From NCBI RefSeq assembly GCF_000344685.1, contig NW_006920423.1, positions 1-48,170 of the forward strand: a DNA stretch of 48,170 nt, read 5' to 3'. Positions within the stretch are counted from its first letter, which is position 1, and each line of letters begins with the position of its first letter. Positions 22,343 through 32,391 of the stretch are shown here, in pieces. The notes under the pieces were generated by a model that was not told where the DNA came from, did no database searches, and was given only the letters and a program-made list of their open reading frames with translations. A program made the position numbers and the translations under genes. Origin of the DNA: Gloeophyllum trabeum ATCC 11539 (Eukaryota; Basidiomycota; Agaricomycetes; Gloeophyllales; Gloeophyllaceae).

Positions 22343-22345
22343 TGA

Positions 22346-23224
22346 TTCTCCTCCGCCCCCTGGGAGCAGGTTCCCGCTGCGCATGTTCCTTCTGCTGATA
22401 CTCCTGCCCTCATATGGATGCCGGTCGTGAGCCCAGCTAGTTTTCCTAGTGGGCATCAATCACCCATGATGCGCCCGCCGCATATTCCTGAGAATCAATC
22501 AGGACGTGATTCTGGCTTGTATCTTCCTGACGAACCGTAATCCGTAAGATTCGACGGCCTCCTGGATCCAATGCCTGCGCTTGACAGCCCTGATGAATGG
22601 GGCCTCTTCCATGGTCCCGACTCGCCGGCGCGGAACATCGAAATAACAGTGTCAGATTACAGTCTCTTTTCTGACCTGGAGTATAACTCGTCCAGTGACT
22701 CTGGATCGCTTCCAGGAGAAAGCAGCCCTGGTGTGTCCTTTGTTGGATATGATCGTCTATCGTACCTCTCCATCGTCAGCGGTTCTCCTATGGAAGCAAG
22801 CCCTCGTCCATCATTGCAAACCCCTGGTTGGTGGCATATCTCCTATGATTCTGATTTGCTCAGGCAAAATGCAAGAATAATGAGCTCTGGGACCTACTCT
22901 CATACTGTTCCTGAAGCCTTTGCAGGCCAAGGCAGCGATTGCCAATCCTCTGCTCATTACAGTCCTCGGCCGTGCCTTCCAGATGCTTGGGGACCGGTTT
23001 CTACCCAAGTGTGCGCCGCACTGTCATACTATGCACATCACTCTTACCTCGACGACGTCCGTGACACGACTTCTGGAGGATCCCGTGATGGAATATTCTA
23101 TGATCTCCATGAACGCCAGCGCTGTCGCATTGCTTTTAGTGCTGATGGATCCTTGTACCCATGTGCTCAGGCTCCGGACGCACCCTGGGGTTGGAACTAC
23201 GTGCCTGCTCCTGATGACTCGTAA
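22346..23224 (+). pseudogene. Finger-less paralogue of the zinc-finger gene's third exon
   Basis: The translated frame matches the third exon of the gene at 18.9-21.6 kb in order: TPALIW (vs TPAVVW), SGLYLPDEP (vs CGLYLPDDLP), VRFDGLLDPMPALD (vs ARFNNLLGSLPALE), EWGLFHGPDSPARN (vs PWGAFYDPDALARN) and CLPDAWG (vs YLPDAGG). An in-frame TAA at 22538-22540 falls inside the best-conserved block, and a TGA at 22343-22345 closes the frame upstream. From 22571 a 217-codon frame (MPALDSPDEWG to PAPDDS) remains open. No C2H2 exons precede it. It is most simply a 5'-truncated duplicate; a shorter protein starting at 22571 cannot be excluded. Confidence 0.7.
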
Positions 23225-23905
23225 TCACGGTTTCAATTCTTCTCTTCAAATTAATAATTCTCGGCAATATTCTCTCTCTCTCCATTCCAGTGTACGCAAC
23301 CCATCGTCTCGTATCCTCGCATACTTATGTCCGACCATGCACGAATTCTTGTCCTCCAGATTGTTCATTCTTCTGCATTGTGCTAGCTCATTACCGTACT
23401 TGACACACTAATACGTCTTCTGGTGAAAACACCCTTGCCACTTGTATATGCGAGACTAGGAAGGGCGGAAAGCGTGCATTCCGTGAGTCGACATATTGAC
23501 TTTAGAGTGGTAGAAAGTAACTTGATTCCTTTCGTTTAGACCCTGACCTTGGCGTCGCCATCGTGATGCATACTACGGATGATTGGGATAAATAGCACCC
23601 TCTGCATTCAAAGGTCCTTGTGAGAGTCCTCCGCAGAGAGAGAACAGCTGATAATTGCACGAGCGAGCAGCGATTTTGCGCAACGAGAGTGGCAGCTCAG
23701 TGTCAAGAAACATGATCGTGACCGGACATGGTATGTCTCGACACCACGCTTTCTTTGCATCAGTTCCTGTTGCGCTGGCCCTAACAGACTCGTGCATTCC
23801 TTTGTGAGAGATATTGTAATACATATATCACGATTCAATGTATCCGAATCGCCCGCCCTGCCACCAAACACCTTGCCGCTTGCTAAGTGTCCTGCTTCCA
23901 CCAGA
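23225..23905. other. Intergenic stretch, convergent 3' ends
   Basis: The 3' flanks of the paralogue (plus strand) and of the F-box gene (minus strand) meet here. The sequence after 23225 is AT- and CT-rich. No gene was seen. Confidence 0.5.
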
Positions 23906-25306
23906 CTATCCAACTGAGCAATCGGGTTCTTCGAAGTCAATCCTTATAAGCTCCCGCAACTCCATTTGTATCTCAGGTGAACAGTAGCGCTCGAATTCCG
24001 CTCTCCGAGTGCGCAAGCCCTGAAACCGGCGTTGGGTGACCGAAGAGGAAAGCCATGATATGAGCTCGTCGTTGTCAATGTCCGGAGACCATTGAGGGAT
24101 TATGAGGCGGTGGCTGCGAAAAGCCCACCAGACGATGCGAAATTCGAGTGTCGCAACGAGTGCCCGTACAAAGTTCAGTACGCAGGAAGCATCGACGTAA
24201 ATGTCGGCCACGGGGGACAATGCCGCAAAGAAATGGTCTCGAATGCGGTCGTCACGAGGATAAGGGAAGTTGCCTTCCAAATGAAATGCCGACAGCTGGG
24301 GGTATCTAACCGGTTTTCCTTCCAGGCGTGATAGAAGCGACGGCATCGCAAGGCACCCAGCACCACGGCAACTGCAGGATTTGAAGAGGTGGCATGAGGG
24401 ATATATGGCCTCAACAAATGCTCGCAGAAGGGACAAGGAGGGTTCGCGGAATGTAAGTGACTCCAAATTCGGCAGTTCCAAATCTCTGAAAAGAGGCTCG
24501 AGTCCACCAAGGTACCAGGAGTCAAACAACTCTGGCATATCAACCAGAATATATTCCTTCAAGTCCGGCAGCACGATGGGGCGCTGCGAAGGCAATCGTT
24601 TAGCCCAAACAATGTCCCGTTTGATTGTGAGGGTTGTCAGGCGTGGCAAAGCCTCAAGGGCCTGAAATAGCCGGAACTCGAGAGGGGCGTATGAAGGGAA
24701 GTATTCAAGCGAGAGTGTGGTGATTCCCCAGGGGATTGGCATTTCATAATGGAAGAAAACTCCCAACGACCCATGGAGGGTAACATCATGGCAGACGGGG
24801 GCATCTATCCTCAAGGCGTCACGAAAGTCGTCCCGCCCAACCGCCTCGATTCGGAGCCGACGGAGTTTGGGTGCTTTGATGACGTGCAAAGGCCGCAAGA
24901 CAAGTTGGGGATTCAGACAGTAATGTAATTTAGAGAAGCTGTGATAGCAGAGGTCAAATTCCCGCCAGCGGTGGGCCTCAGCTGCGATCGTCTTGAGACA
25001 GCTGTGGATGGCCTGCAAGGAGATGCATTTCCCGGTGTACAGGGACGGCGGTTGCAGATAAACCCTGATGGTAAGGGGACGCTGCCTGGACCGATCGAGC
25101 TGCAAGATTAACAGCTTTTCCCGAGTGGAGCAGTTTACGTTGATCTCCTCCCACAGCTCGGACGTCTCGACCACAAGGGAACGCCATTGGGCACTGACCG
25201 CAGAAAGTACGAAAGCTGGTGGCTGAGATGCTGGTGATGTATCCAAGCAGTAGTACTTGAACACACTGAGCAATAGTTCCTTGGACAATTTTGATATCGC
25301 GGCCAC
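23906..25306 (-). CDS. F-box / leucine-rich protein, 466 aa
   Basis: A single-exon ORF of 466 aa. The N-terminus MAAISKLSKELLLSVFKYYC, followed by VLSAVSAQWRSLVVETSELWEEI, is the F-box of the large agaricomycete F-box families (Leu-rich first helix, then the V...W..L...T..LW pattern). The rest is a series of irregular leucine-rich segments with beta-strand-like phrases (RRLRIEAV, TTLTIKRDI, LESLTFREPSL), as in FBXL-type receptors. It would act as a substrate receptor of an SCF ubiquitin ligase by binding SKP1 through the F-box; the substrate is unknown. No signal peptide or membrane segment. The start is the first ATG and leaves the F-box complete. Such genes are highly expanded in basidiomycetes. 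Confidence 0.85.
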   Translation of the reverse strand: MAAISKLSKELLLSVFKYYCLDTSPASQPPAFVLSAVSAQWRSLVVETSELWEEINVNCSTREKLLILQLDRSRQRPLTIRVYLQPPSLYTGKCISLQAIHSCLKTIAAEAHRWREFDLCYHSFSKLHYCLNPQLVLRPLHVIKAPKLRRLRIEAVGRDDFRDALRIDAPVCHDVTLHGSLGVFFHYEMPIPWGITTLSLEYFPSYAPLEFRLFQALEALPRLTTLTIKRDIVWAKRLPSQRPIVLPDLKEYILVDMPELFDSWYLGGLEPLFRDLELPNLESLTFREPSLSLLRAFVEAIYPSCHLFKSCSCRGAGCLAMPSLLSRLEGKPVRYPQLSAFHLEGNFPYPRDDRIRDHFFAALSPVADIYVDASCVLNFVRALVATLEFRIVWWAFRSHRLIIPQWSPDIDNDELISWLSSSVTQRRFQGLRTRRAEFERYCSPEIQMELRELIRIDFEEPDCSVG

Positions 25307-27029
25307 AGATCCACCTGCGTCGTCTACTCAGCCAACGCACGGCTAATAAGCTTTTCGGTTGGAAAGTCACCGAAGACTCGGGCACCCCGACGTCTCACTG
25401 ACGAGCTACTTTCTGCAGCTCTACCCTGCCTGGTCAAAGCGCGAGAGGTGGTCTTTGAGCCACTCATCTTGATAGTACTAGGGAGGGGGAACAACGATTA
25501 GTCGATCAAAGGTGGCATGCATGTAGAATGGGACATACTTGATATCAGCGATAAGTATAGAAGTGAATTCGAGGAGTTGCGGGACGTTTGAGGGCAGATG
25601 GCTTGCTGAACGCCAGGGTGGTGAAGCCGCGAGTGGCTCAACATCAACATGTTTGTCTTAGTTTGGACGTGATTGGGTTGTATCGCCACTTCTGCCACAA
25701 ACAACCCGCCTTGCTTCCGCGTAGTTGTCCTGATCGATACCGCACCTCTTTCTCATTCCATCGACATACGCTAGTCTCGCCCTTTTTCTGCTCATGGAGC
25801 CTTCATCCTATCGGAGTCGTCCTTGAGATGGGACGTCAATCCTGCGGCATCGCTCTTTGATCGATATACTCGTCTAGAATACGTTGGTGGCAAACGGAGT
25901 CCTGAGGACTACCACAACTCTGATTTCGCTCGAACGTCTCTGCCTTAGACAAGCAGGCACCTTCTGCGGAGGATCGTCGTCATGTCGCGTGTGGCAGATG
26001 TAGGAGTCCCTGCGTAGCCTGGTACGTGCGCAAGTCAGTCACTCTTTTACCCTGTTGTCCACTTTCTTCCGTTTCTCATCAGTGCATCTTTCAGTATCTC
26101 ATGGGTGGATGAACCTTGCAAGGTGAGAATCACAATCCGACAATCGGGGTCCGTGAGGAATCGCTCTTGCATGGCCGGCGAGAGGCTTGCGTAACCCAAG
26201 CGTCGTAGGGGCTGAAGTGGACAGGTGCTTCAACAGGCCGCTCGCATATGATGGCCATGCTGTCCCCGAAGTATGAGCGGAAGTAACTTGTACCCGTTGA
26301 ATGAAGCGAGGGAGCTCTCCGCGATCAGTGACAGGTGCGGGAGGTACTGTGACCCTTTTTTCAGTGAAAATTTCTCCAGTCTACACCGTCCAGGGAGGCT
26401 TCCACAGGAAGACAGTGGGGAACGCCAATCGCGACGACTGAGCTCGGGGAGGTAACAGAAGCCAGCACGTTATTGCGGATGACAAGTCACCTTCCAGGCC
26501 AATGTGGAATATTTACCGGTGCGCTAGGATCAATCAGACGCCATTCTGGTGAACCGACAACAGTGCCCTCTTCGAAGCCTAAGCCATTTCAGCAAAACGA
26601 CCAACTTCCGTACCGCCACGTTCCTCACATTGCATATGGTATGTCTTCCAGTCATGCCCGTACATCAGGTACCTTGGAGTATCTACTGGCGCGTATGCGC
26701 ACATGCAAACGCGTCAGGGGATACTTCAAGAGCGCTGGTATAGCGGGCCTAAGTCAATCTTGAGCTCTTGAACAGCCGTCTTCGTGCAACGCCCCGCTAG
26801 TTGAGACGCGATGCCCTCAAGCTGTTAGGCCATTCCGGTAAGGCTTGGAGTAGGCCTGGACATGGTGGCAGGGAAGAAAGCAATGTGATGCGCGTCTCCG
26901 TTGAAGTCCGCCGCGGCGCGACGCGTCTGAGTCACACTCCTCTTCGAACCTAGGTTCCTTTTCAAGCCCTTTATCTCTGGCCTTTCACTAAGCGACTGGG
27001 TTATGTGCAGGATAACTACATGGACTCTG
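25307..27029. other. 1.7-kb stretch without a confident gene
   Basis: The short ORFs are unconvincing. The minus strand between about 26460 and 26100 reads with protein-like composition (SQYLPHLSLIAESSLASF, then AMQERFLTDPDCRIVIL) but contains an in-frame stop, no start and no recognised domain. It may be a decayed gene of the F-box kind. The palindrome TGGACT-CTGT-AGTCCA sits at about 27020-27035. Confidence 0.4.
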
Positions 27030-27039
27030 TAGTCCATCA

Positions 27040-27758
27040 CTGACGCTTGTCGCCAGCGCTGTAGTCATCGGCGACGTTTTCTCTCTCGGGCTCTGGCGTT
27101 CCTAGTCAACCATGAAACTCTAGCCTGCATTCTCGCCTCGAATGGAGGCAACAAGTAACTGTATATACTAGTAACACGACGGCAACCGAATGCCGAGGAA
27201 CACAACTTGACTTTCCCGACGTTGTTGAGCTGTTCTTGGTCCGAACATTGCTCTCGGAGAAGGATGGCTCAGTGCACTGCACCCCGACGAGCTACGGGAC
27301 GTAACTTCAGGAGCTGGTTTGCCGCGGTACCTGTCAGAGTAGCGGCGGTAGAGAAGGCGGGGAATGGTTCGTGGATCCAGGTTCGTATCCCATTGTTTTC
27401 CGATAGCTTCATATTCGTACTTGCATTGCAGGCGACAGGGTGCCTCGACTCCTCCACGTACCGTCTCACGCCCTCGATCAGTTCGACGTACGCTTCCCAA
27501 AGGCGCACAATGTCGGCTCGGAGGGTACAGCGCGAGCTTTATTGAGCAGTGTCATGTTGCCCTCCTCTCTCTGTTTCGCACCTGCCGCAATGGTGTTAAG
27601 TACGGAAGGGTTGAGCCGACCGCGCACGGCTTCTGCCTCTCGCGCTGCTTCTCCGCGAACGAACAGGAAAACTGTCAATCGCATGATAACCATTCTGGGT
27701 CTCCTGTGGCTGTCCCGATCAAGTACGACTTGCCAGCATTGGGCGTAGGCTGCTCTTC
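27040..27758 (+). pseudogene. Pseudogene of the secreted cysteine-rich protein gene
   Basis: This is a broken copy of the gene at 43603-44578. Recognisable pieces are LVASAVVIGD of the signal region near 27045, AAVEKAGNGSWIQ before a 50-60 bp intron-like segment, TGCLDSSTY after it, and VEPTAHGFCLSRCFSANEQ plus KYDLPALGVGCS at the end. Damage includes loss of most of the first exon behind the signal region, stop codons soon after 27107 (in the exon-1 relic), frame changes around 27480-27545, and loss of conserved Cys residues. The intact gene's GGQFDVRFPNGAQCAFGGYG block survives only as FDVRFPKAHNVGS in a shifted frame. No single open reading frame spans it. Confidence 0.85.
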
Positions 27759-28758
27759 GAGCGACGGCCGCGACTCCTGGACCTGAGTACTTTTCGGTTT
27801 TCGGTTCTCTGGGACTGCGCGACGAAGGTTTGGACACACTGACGTGCCCCAGACTTCGTCAAGAGACTCGCTATCATCCCTCCTCGCTTCCCCATTGTAT
27901 TTGTCGTATCATGTCTGACGTACAGCCAGCACCTATGGCCCACCTGGGGTCTAGCGTGATCTTCTCTCCCATGTCAGCCCCGGTGGGTCTGTAATTTTCG
28001 AGCTGACGGAGCCACAAACCGCCGGTCAGCAACAGTATTTTTCCTCTTTCAATTTGTCCCTTATGTCCTTGATCGCCTCCCGAGCGAGTGATTATGTGCT
28101 CTCTGAGTGTTCCATGGTTTTGACGGAGCAGTAAACCTGCCACATGCATCGTGAGTGCCTTCCGACCCGGAACTCGGCACGCATTGTCGTATGTATGAGC
28201 TAGTATGAGTCAATCTTGGCGGCCTTGGTCAGTGTGCTTCTGCGCAATCGTCGGCCAATGTCCTCCATCACTACCAACCATTCACCCAGTTCCGACAGTC
28301 CTCCACCTCGTCGTCTTCGTGATTATCAATGCAGAGCCCTACTTGGACGCGTCGATCACTCAGCCATATCACTACCAGCCACTTGCCAACTTCCGACTCT
28401 TTTTGGATTCGAAGCCTGTTACATTCATGTCTACGTTGAACAGTGCGTGCTTTTGTAGTCATCCACAAAGGACAACACCCTAACCCTGCGATCGTTCAGC
28501 CCCGAGATCCGCGCACCTTCCGCTGTGTTCGCCTTCCCCTATCACGCATCCCGAGTCACGCGAGCGCTTTTTCGTCGTGGTTTGTGACCGTCGGTAACAA
28601 TGATTCGCAGCCTTCTTCACCCACTGTCTTCGTGATCACCAGCGCAGAGCAACCAGCTGGACGCTTCTTCGATCGCCGGACCATTGCCCTCGAGCTGCAT
28701 GACTGTCGACGGCTTGTCACGTTTCCCGGCAGTCTGTCGCGCTCGGGGTCTCCGCATG

Positions 28759-29396
28759 TACTATCATTTTGGGGGTTCTGTCAAAGTCAGATTTTTGACA
28801 GAACTCCGAAATCTCAACAAATATGTAACGGGTGACTTAGCGGATTGGTACATAGGTGAATTGTAACCCGTAGAGAACGCCTGTGAAGTCAGAACTGTCA
28901 TATCTTCTACCATTGTTGAATGGGAGGACGAATACTGTCCAAACAGCCCAGTGTAATCATGAGAAACAGGCCTGATGCATTAGATCTCTGGGCCTACAGT
29001 CTTCCGGCAAATATCGGCTCACTGGGGAACACTGTATTATGTATAGCTAAACATGGTTCACCCACCCGATTGGTGTTAAAGCAATTCCAACTGCTCCTAT
29101 CATATGTTTGACAGAAGTGCAAGGGTCCTGGGTGTGACAAATGTGTGACGAAATTGGCGCGAATTCCTTACTGTGACTCGCGTGTGACGCTTTGACAGAA
29201 CTACCTGCGACTGTGGGTCCGTCACCGGCATCTCTCTCTATTATGTTTTGCCCAGTCAATTGAGGTGGTTATTTGCGCAGATGGTACTTAGGAGGGTTTA
29301 TTATGATGCCTGACTGAAAGTAAAATGATTGACCAAGGAGCGGGCCTGTGGCAGGCTGTTTTCCGAGATCTTGACAGAACCCCCAAAATGATAGTA
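28759..29396. mobile_element. MITE with 27-bp perfect terminal inverted repeats
   Basis: The 27 bases at 28758-28784 (beginning GTACTATCATTTTGGGGGTT) are an exact reverse complement of 29371-29397. If the flanking TA is the target duplication, the element body is 28761-29394 (634 bp), which would suggest a Tc1/mariner-like origin. The interior is AT-richer than the neighbourhood and has no transposase frame. The end motif TGACAGAA recurs inside near 28803, 29110 and 29193, as subterminal repeats typical of transposase binding sites. Family assignment from a TA flank alone is weak. Confidence 0.9.
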
Positions 29397-29645
29397 CGTC
29401 CTCGTAATCAATACACAGAGCACAGCCACCCACCACGCGATCATGTAGCCTTCACTGGGATCCGCGATCGGTGCGCCCAACTTGAATCGATCCGTTTCGG
29501 CCTTTTGCTGCCAGTGCGCTCGAGTGCCCTTCCACCCGTCCCGAGTCGCCCTATGTACCGCAACTGCCGTTCTAGATCTATCGCGCGCACAGAGTGTGTT
29601 TTCGTGACTACCGACGCACCCTCAAACGGGCCCGCCATGCTTTAT

Positions 29646-29663
29646 ATGTATGTATGTATGTAT
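29646..29663. repeat. TATG microsatellite
   Basis: About four tandem copies of a TATG tetranucleotide, inside inverted-duplication copy A. The equivalent position of copy B (about 41870) has only a single ACATATAAA. Confidence 0.8.
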
Positions 29664-30150
29664 GCGCGCACTGCCTTCCGGTTGGATTGAATTACTTGCA
29701 GTGCGAAGGGCGAAGTGCGAGATGCGACGATCCGGACAGGAATTCAAAGGTGTGCCCGCGAGGATCCCAGCGAACGCGTGGATGGCACGCACCCGCGCAG
29801 CTGACCGCGCACACGCCCGTGTGCCTTTGTGACAGCTCCCTCCCGTGCAGACCACAGTTGGGGAGTAATGCATATGCACAAAGGCTGGAGTAAGAACAAC
29901 CGTATCACGCAGCAACTATTGCACAGAAAGCAAGGCAAGGCAGGGCGCGAAGAGCAAGATAGACAATAGAAATACGAATGCGGTCCGGTACTATGGTACA
30001 AATGCAGCAGGAAGGGAACCCAGGGCGTGTGGTGCCAGGCGAGTGCGATGCGCCGGGCGCGATGCAGAACACCTGAGTACAATATCCGCAAGCACCGAAA
30101 CCGACAGAAGCCTCTCGAAGAGCGAGGCCGACCTCCCAAGGCAGGGTTGC

Positions 30151-30923
30151 ATGCGCATACATTTGCGCCAGGTCACAGCGTCGCGCGAGACGACCGCATC
30201 CGCCTTGTCGGCCAGCTCGCACAAACCCAGCGAGACGACTCACAGCGGCGAGGAATGCAAAATGACACGACGTGGTCCGAAAGGGCACGCGAAAGCGAGT
30301 CGGGCCGAGCATTCACACCGGTAGCAAGAGCGCGATGAGAAAGGAGGCGCCATACCATGGGTTACCGGGGAGAATCGCCGCTCCAGTCGGAGCGGCATCC
30401 GGTGCTATGCAGGGAGAAGAATATCGGGGCCAGCAATCGCCGCACGATCCGTCGAGACATCGTCGTCCACGCGAGAGGCTCGATGGGGGAGACAGCAAGA
30501 ACACAAAGGCGCACAGGGGCTTATTCAGGTCCGAGTCAGCAACGCGCGCTCGATTCGGGTGAGGAAGGGCATGGCCGCAGGGCAAGCTGGTCATACCTGA
30601 GAAAGAGGCAAACGCGATCTGGTTCAGGCCTCAGTCCCAGGCCATGCTCCAAGGGCAAGGTGCCGGAAGACCGCTCCTGAACCGCGCTGGCACTGGTGCC
30701 GGGGCACTCACTGTAGCATCTCCAGATGGAGCAGCTAGCAGCGCCATCCTCCTGCGGAGGGAGTGACAGCGGCAAACACCAGGGCAGATACTGTCAGCCA
30801 CGCAGACTTGATTGCGATAAGATTAGCACTCGACGCTAGCCATGACGTCACCCGCCCGTCAGCCACCGCCACTCCTACAAAACACCTCCCTCGCACACAC
30901 TACACACTACACACTAACCCACC
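30151..30923. other. Intergenic stretch, 5' flank of TIM-barrel gene
   Basis: No supported gene. The last 60 bp before 30924 are a C-rich leader with ACACTACACACTACACACTA direct repeats and no clear TATA box. Residual similarity to the 3' end of copy B may persist to about 30200. Confidence 0.5.
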
Positions 30924-32391
30924 ATGTCCACCCAACCGCTCTCCTCCCTCCCCCTCGCCTACTGCACCGACTCCGCCGGCATGCACCCCGCCCACACCCT
31001 CCCGCTCAAGCTCCAGTCCATAGCAGGCGCAGGCTTCCCCCTCGTCGAGCTCGCCTTCCCCGACCTCGAGGCCTACGCCGCGTCGCAGCACCCCGGCTAC
31101 CACAAACTCGACAACGCCGGGCGCGGGGATCTGCACACGCTCGTGCAGGTGGCGCGCGACGTGCGGGGCATGTGCGACGGGCTGCGCGTGAAGGTGTTTG
31201 CGGTGCATCCGTGCGTGGCAGCGCGGGTCGGGGAGAACGGGAAGCGACTAACGGGTCGGGCGCAGGTTCTCGCAGTTCGAGGGGTTCAAGGACCCGCAGA
31301 AGCAAGAGGAGGGCATGCTGCGCGCGCGCGCGTGGTTCAAGGTGCTCAGCGTGCGTCCCTCTCTCCCTCCCCTCCTCTCCTCTCCCCGGTCTGACACCGC
31401 CCCAGGCCCTCGGCTGCGACATGCTCCAAGTCGGCTCGTCCAACGCGCCCGCAGACGACATCTCCGACTCGTACGACGACATGGCGCGCGACCTCCGCGC
31501 GCTCGCGGACGAGGCTGCCACGCAGGACCCGCCCATCCGCATGTACGCTTGCCTTCCCTTCCCTCCTCCTTATCCTTCCTGCGTACTCGATGCTGACGAA
31601 TCGTCCAGCGCGTACGAGCTCTGGGCCTGGGGGACGTACGTGTAAGCACCTCCTCACGCTGCCGAGTGGGAAGGGAGCTGACCGTGTGGCAAAGCAACAC
31701 GTGGGAACACACCTGGGAAGTCTGCAAACGCGTCGACAGGCCCAACTTCGGGCTCTGCCTCGACACCTTCCAGATCTGCGGTACGCCTCTCCTCCCTTTC
31801 CCTCTCTCTTTCCCCTTCCCTCAACCCTCCCCCCGATGACTAACAGCCCGCGCCTTCGCCGACCCCACCGCCCCCCACGGGCTCCTCCCCGCCCCCACGC
31901 AAACCCTCTCCGCCTCCCTCTCCCGCCTCGCGCGCACCCTCCCCCCCTCGTCGATCTTCTACCTCCAGATCTCCGACGCCAGCGGCCCGCAGAACCCGCT
32001 CTTCTCCCCCCACCAGCTCGCCAAGGACGCGAAGGCGCAGGGCGTCGACGCGCGCTACGCGTGGAGCAACCAGTGGCGGCCCGCGCCGTGGATGGACGAG
32101 TGCGTCGAGCGCGGCGGGTGGGGCGCGAGCAGCTTCGGGGGGTACTTGCCCGTCGTGGACGTGATAAGCGCGGTCGCGCGCACGGGGTGGCGCGGGGTGT
32201 GCTCGTACGAGGTGCGCGCTCCTCCGCGCCCCGTTCCTTCCTTCCTTCCTTTGCTAATGGCATCGCGGCAGGTGTTCTACGAGCCCGACATGCGCAAGCC
32301 CGACGGGGAGGTGCCGCGCCGGTGGGCGAACGCCGCGCAGGAGAGCCACAAGCGCACCTTGAGCGAGCTGGCGAGCCGGGGGGTGGTGTGA
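30924..32391 (+). CDS. Sugar-phosphate isomerase/epimerase-type TIM barrel (3-dehydroshikimate dehydratase-like)
   Basis: Seven exons, 30924-31210, 31266-31350, 31406-31542, 31609-31641, 31695-31780, 31847-32211 and 32272-32391, with introns of 53-66 bp and branch sites such as GACTAAC, give 370 aa in an unbroken frame. The fold class is the xylose-isomerase-like / AP-endonuclease-2 barrel: opening LPLAYCTDSAGMHPAHTLPL, then GFPLVELAFPDLE, LQVGSSN, AYELWAWGTYVNTWE, FGLCLDTFQIC, FYLQISDA and CSYEVFYEPD. The carboxylates and amide at Glu173, Asp204, Gln250 and Glu331 stand at strand ends and match the Glu-Asp-Gln-Glu metal site known from 3-dehydroshikimate dehydratases. Conversion of 3-dehydroshikimate to protocatechuate (quinate catabolism) is therefore a reasonable guess, but other sugar or keto-acid isomerases share the fold. 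No targeting signal was seen, so it is likely cytosolic. No other quinate-pathway gene lies nearby. Confidence 0.85.

Larger units (their letters stand above)
27030..30150 (+). repeat. Inverted segmental duplication, copy A (degenerate)
   Basis: Block for block this matches the reverse complement of 41300-44540. In order it holds the secreted-protein gene relic (27040-27758), an AT-poor spacer, repeat units containing TGTCCTCCATCACTACCAAC (28258), and a long well-conserved end. That end includes GGGAGCTGTCACAAAGGCAC (reverse strand near 29840), CACGCGTTCGCTGGGATCCT (reverse strand near 29775), and AGAGCAAGATAGACAATAGA (29951). The similarity fades at about 30150-30200. This copy also contains a MITE that copy B lacks. 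Confidence 0.85.

Noticed and set aside
26100..26460. Possible decayed F-box-like coding sequence on the minus strand
   Set aside because: Composition looks protein-like, but there is an in-frame stop, no start and no identifiable motif; kept only as a remark on the intergenic stretch.
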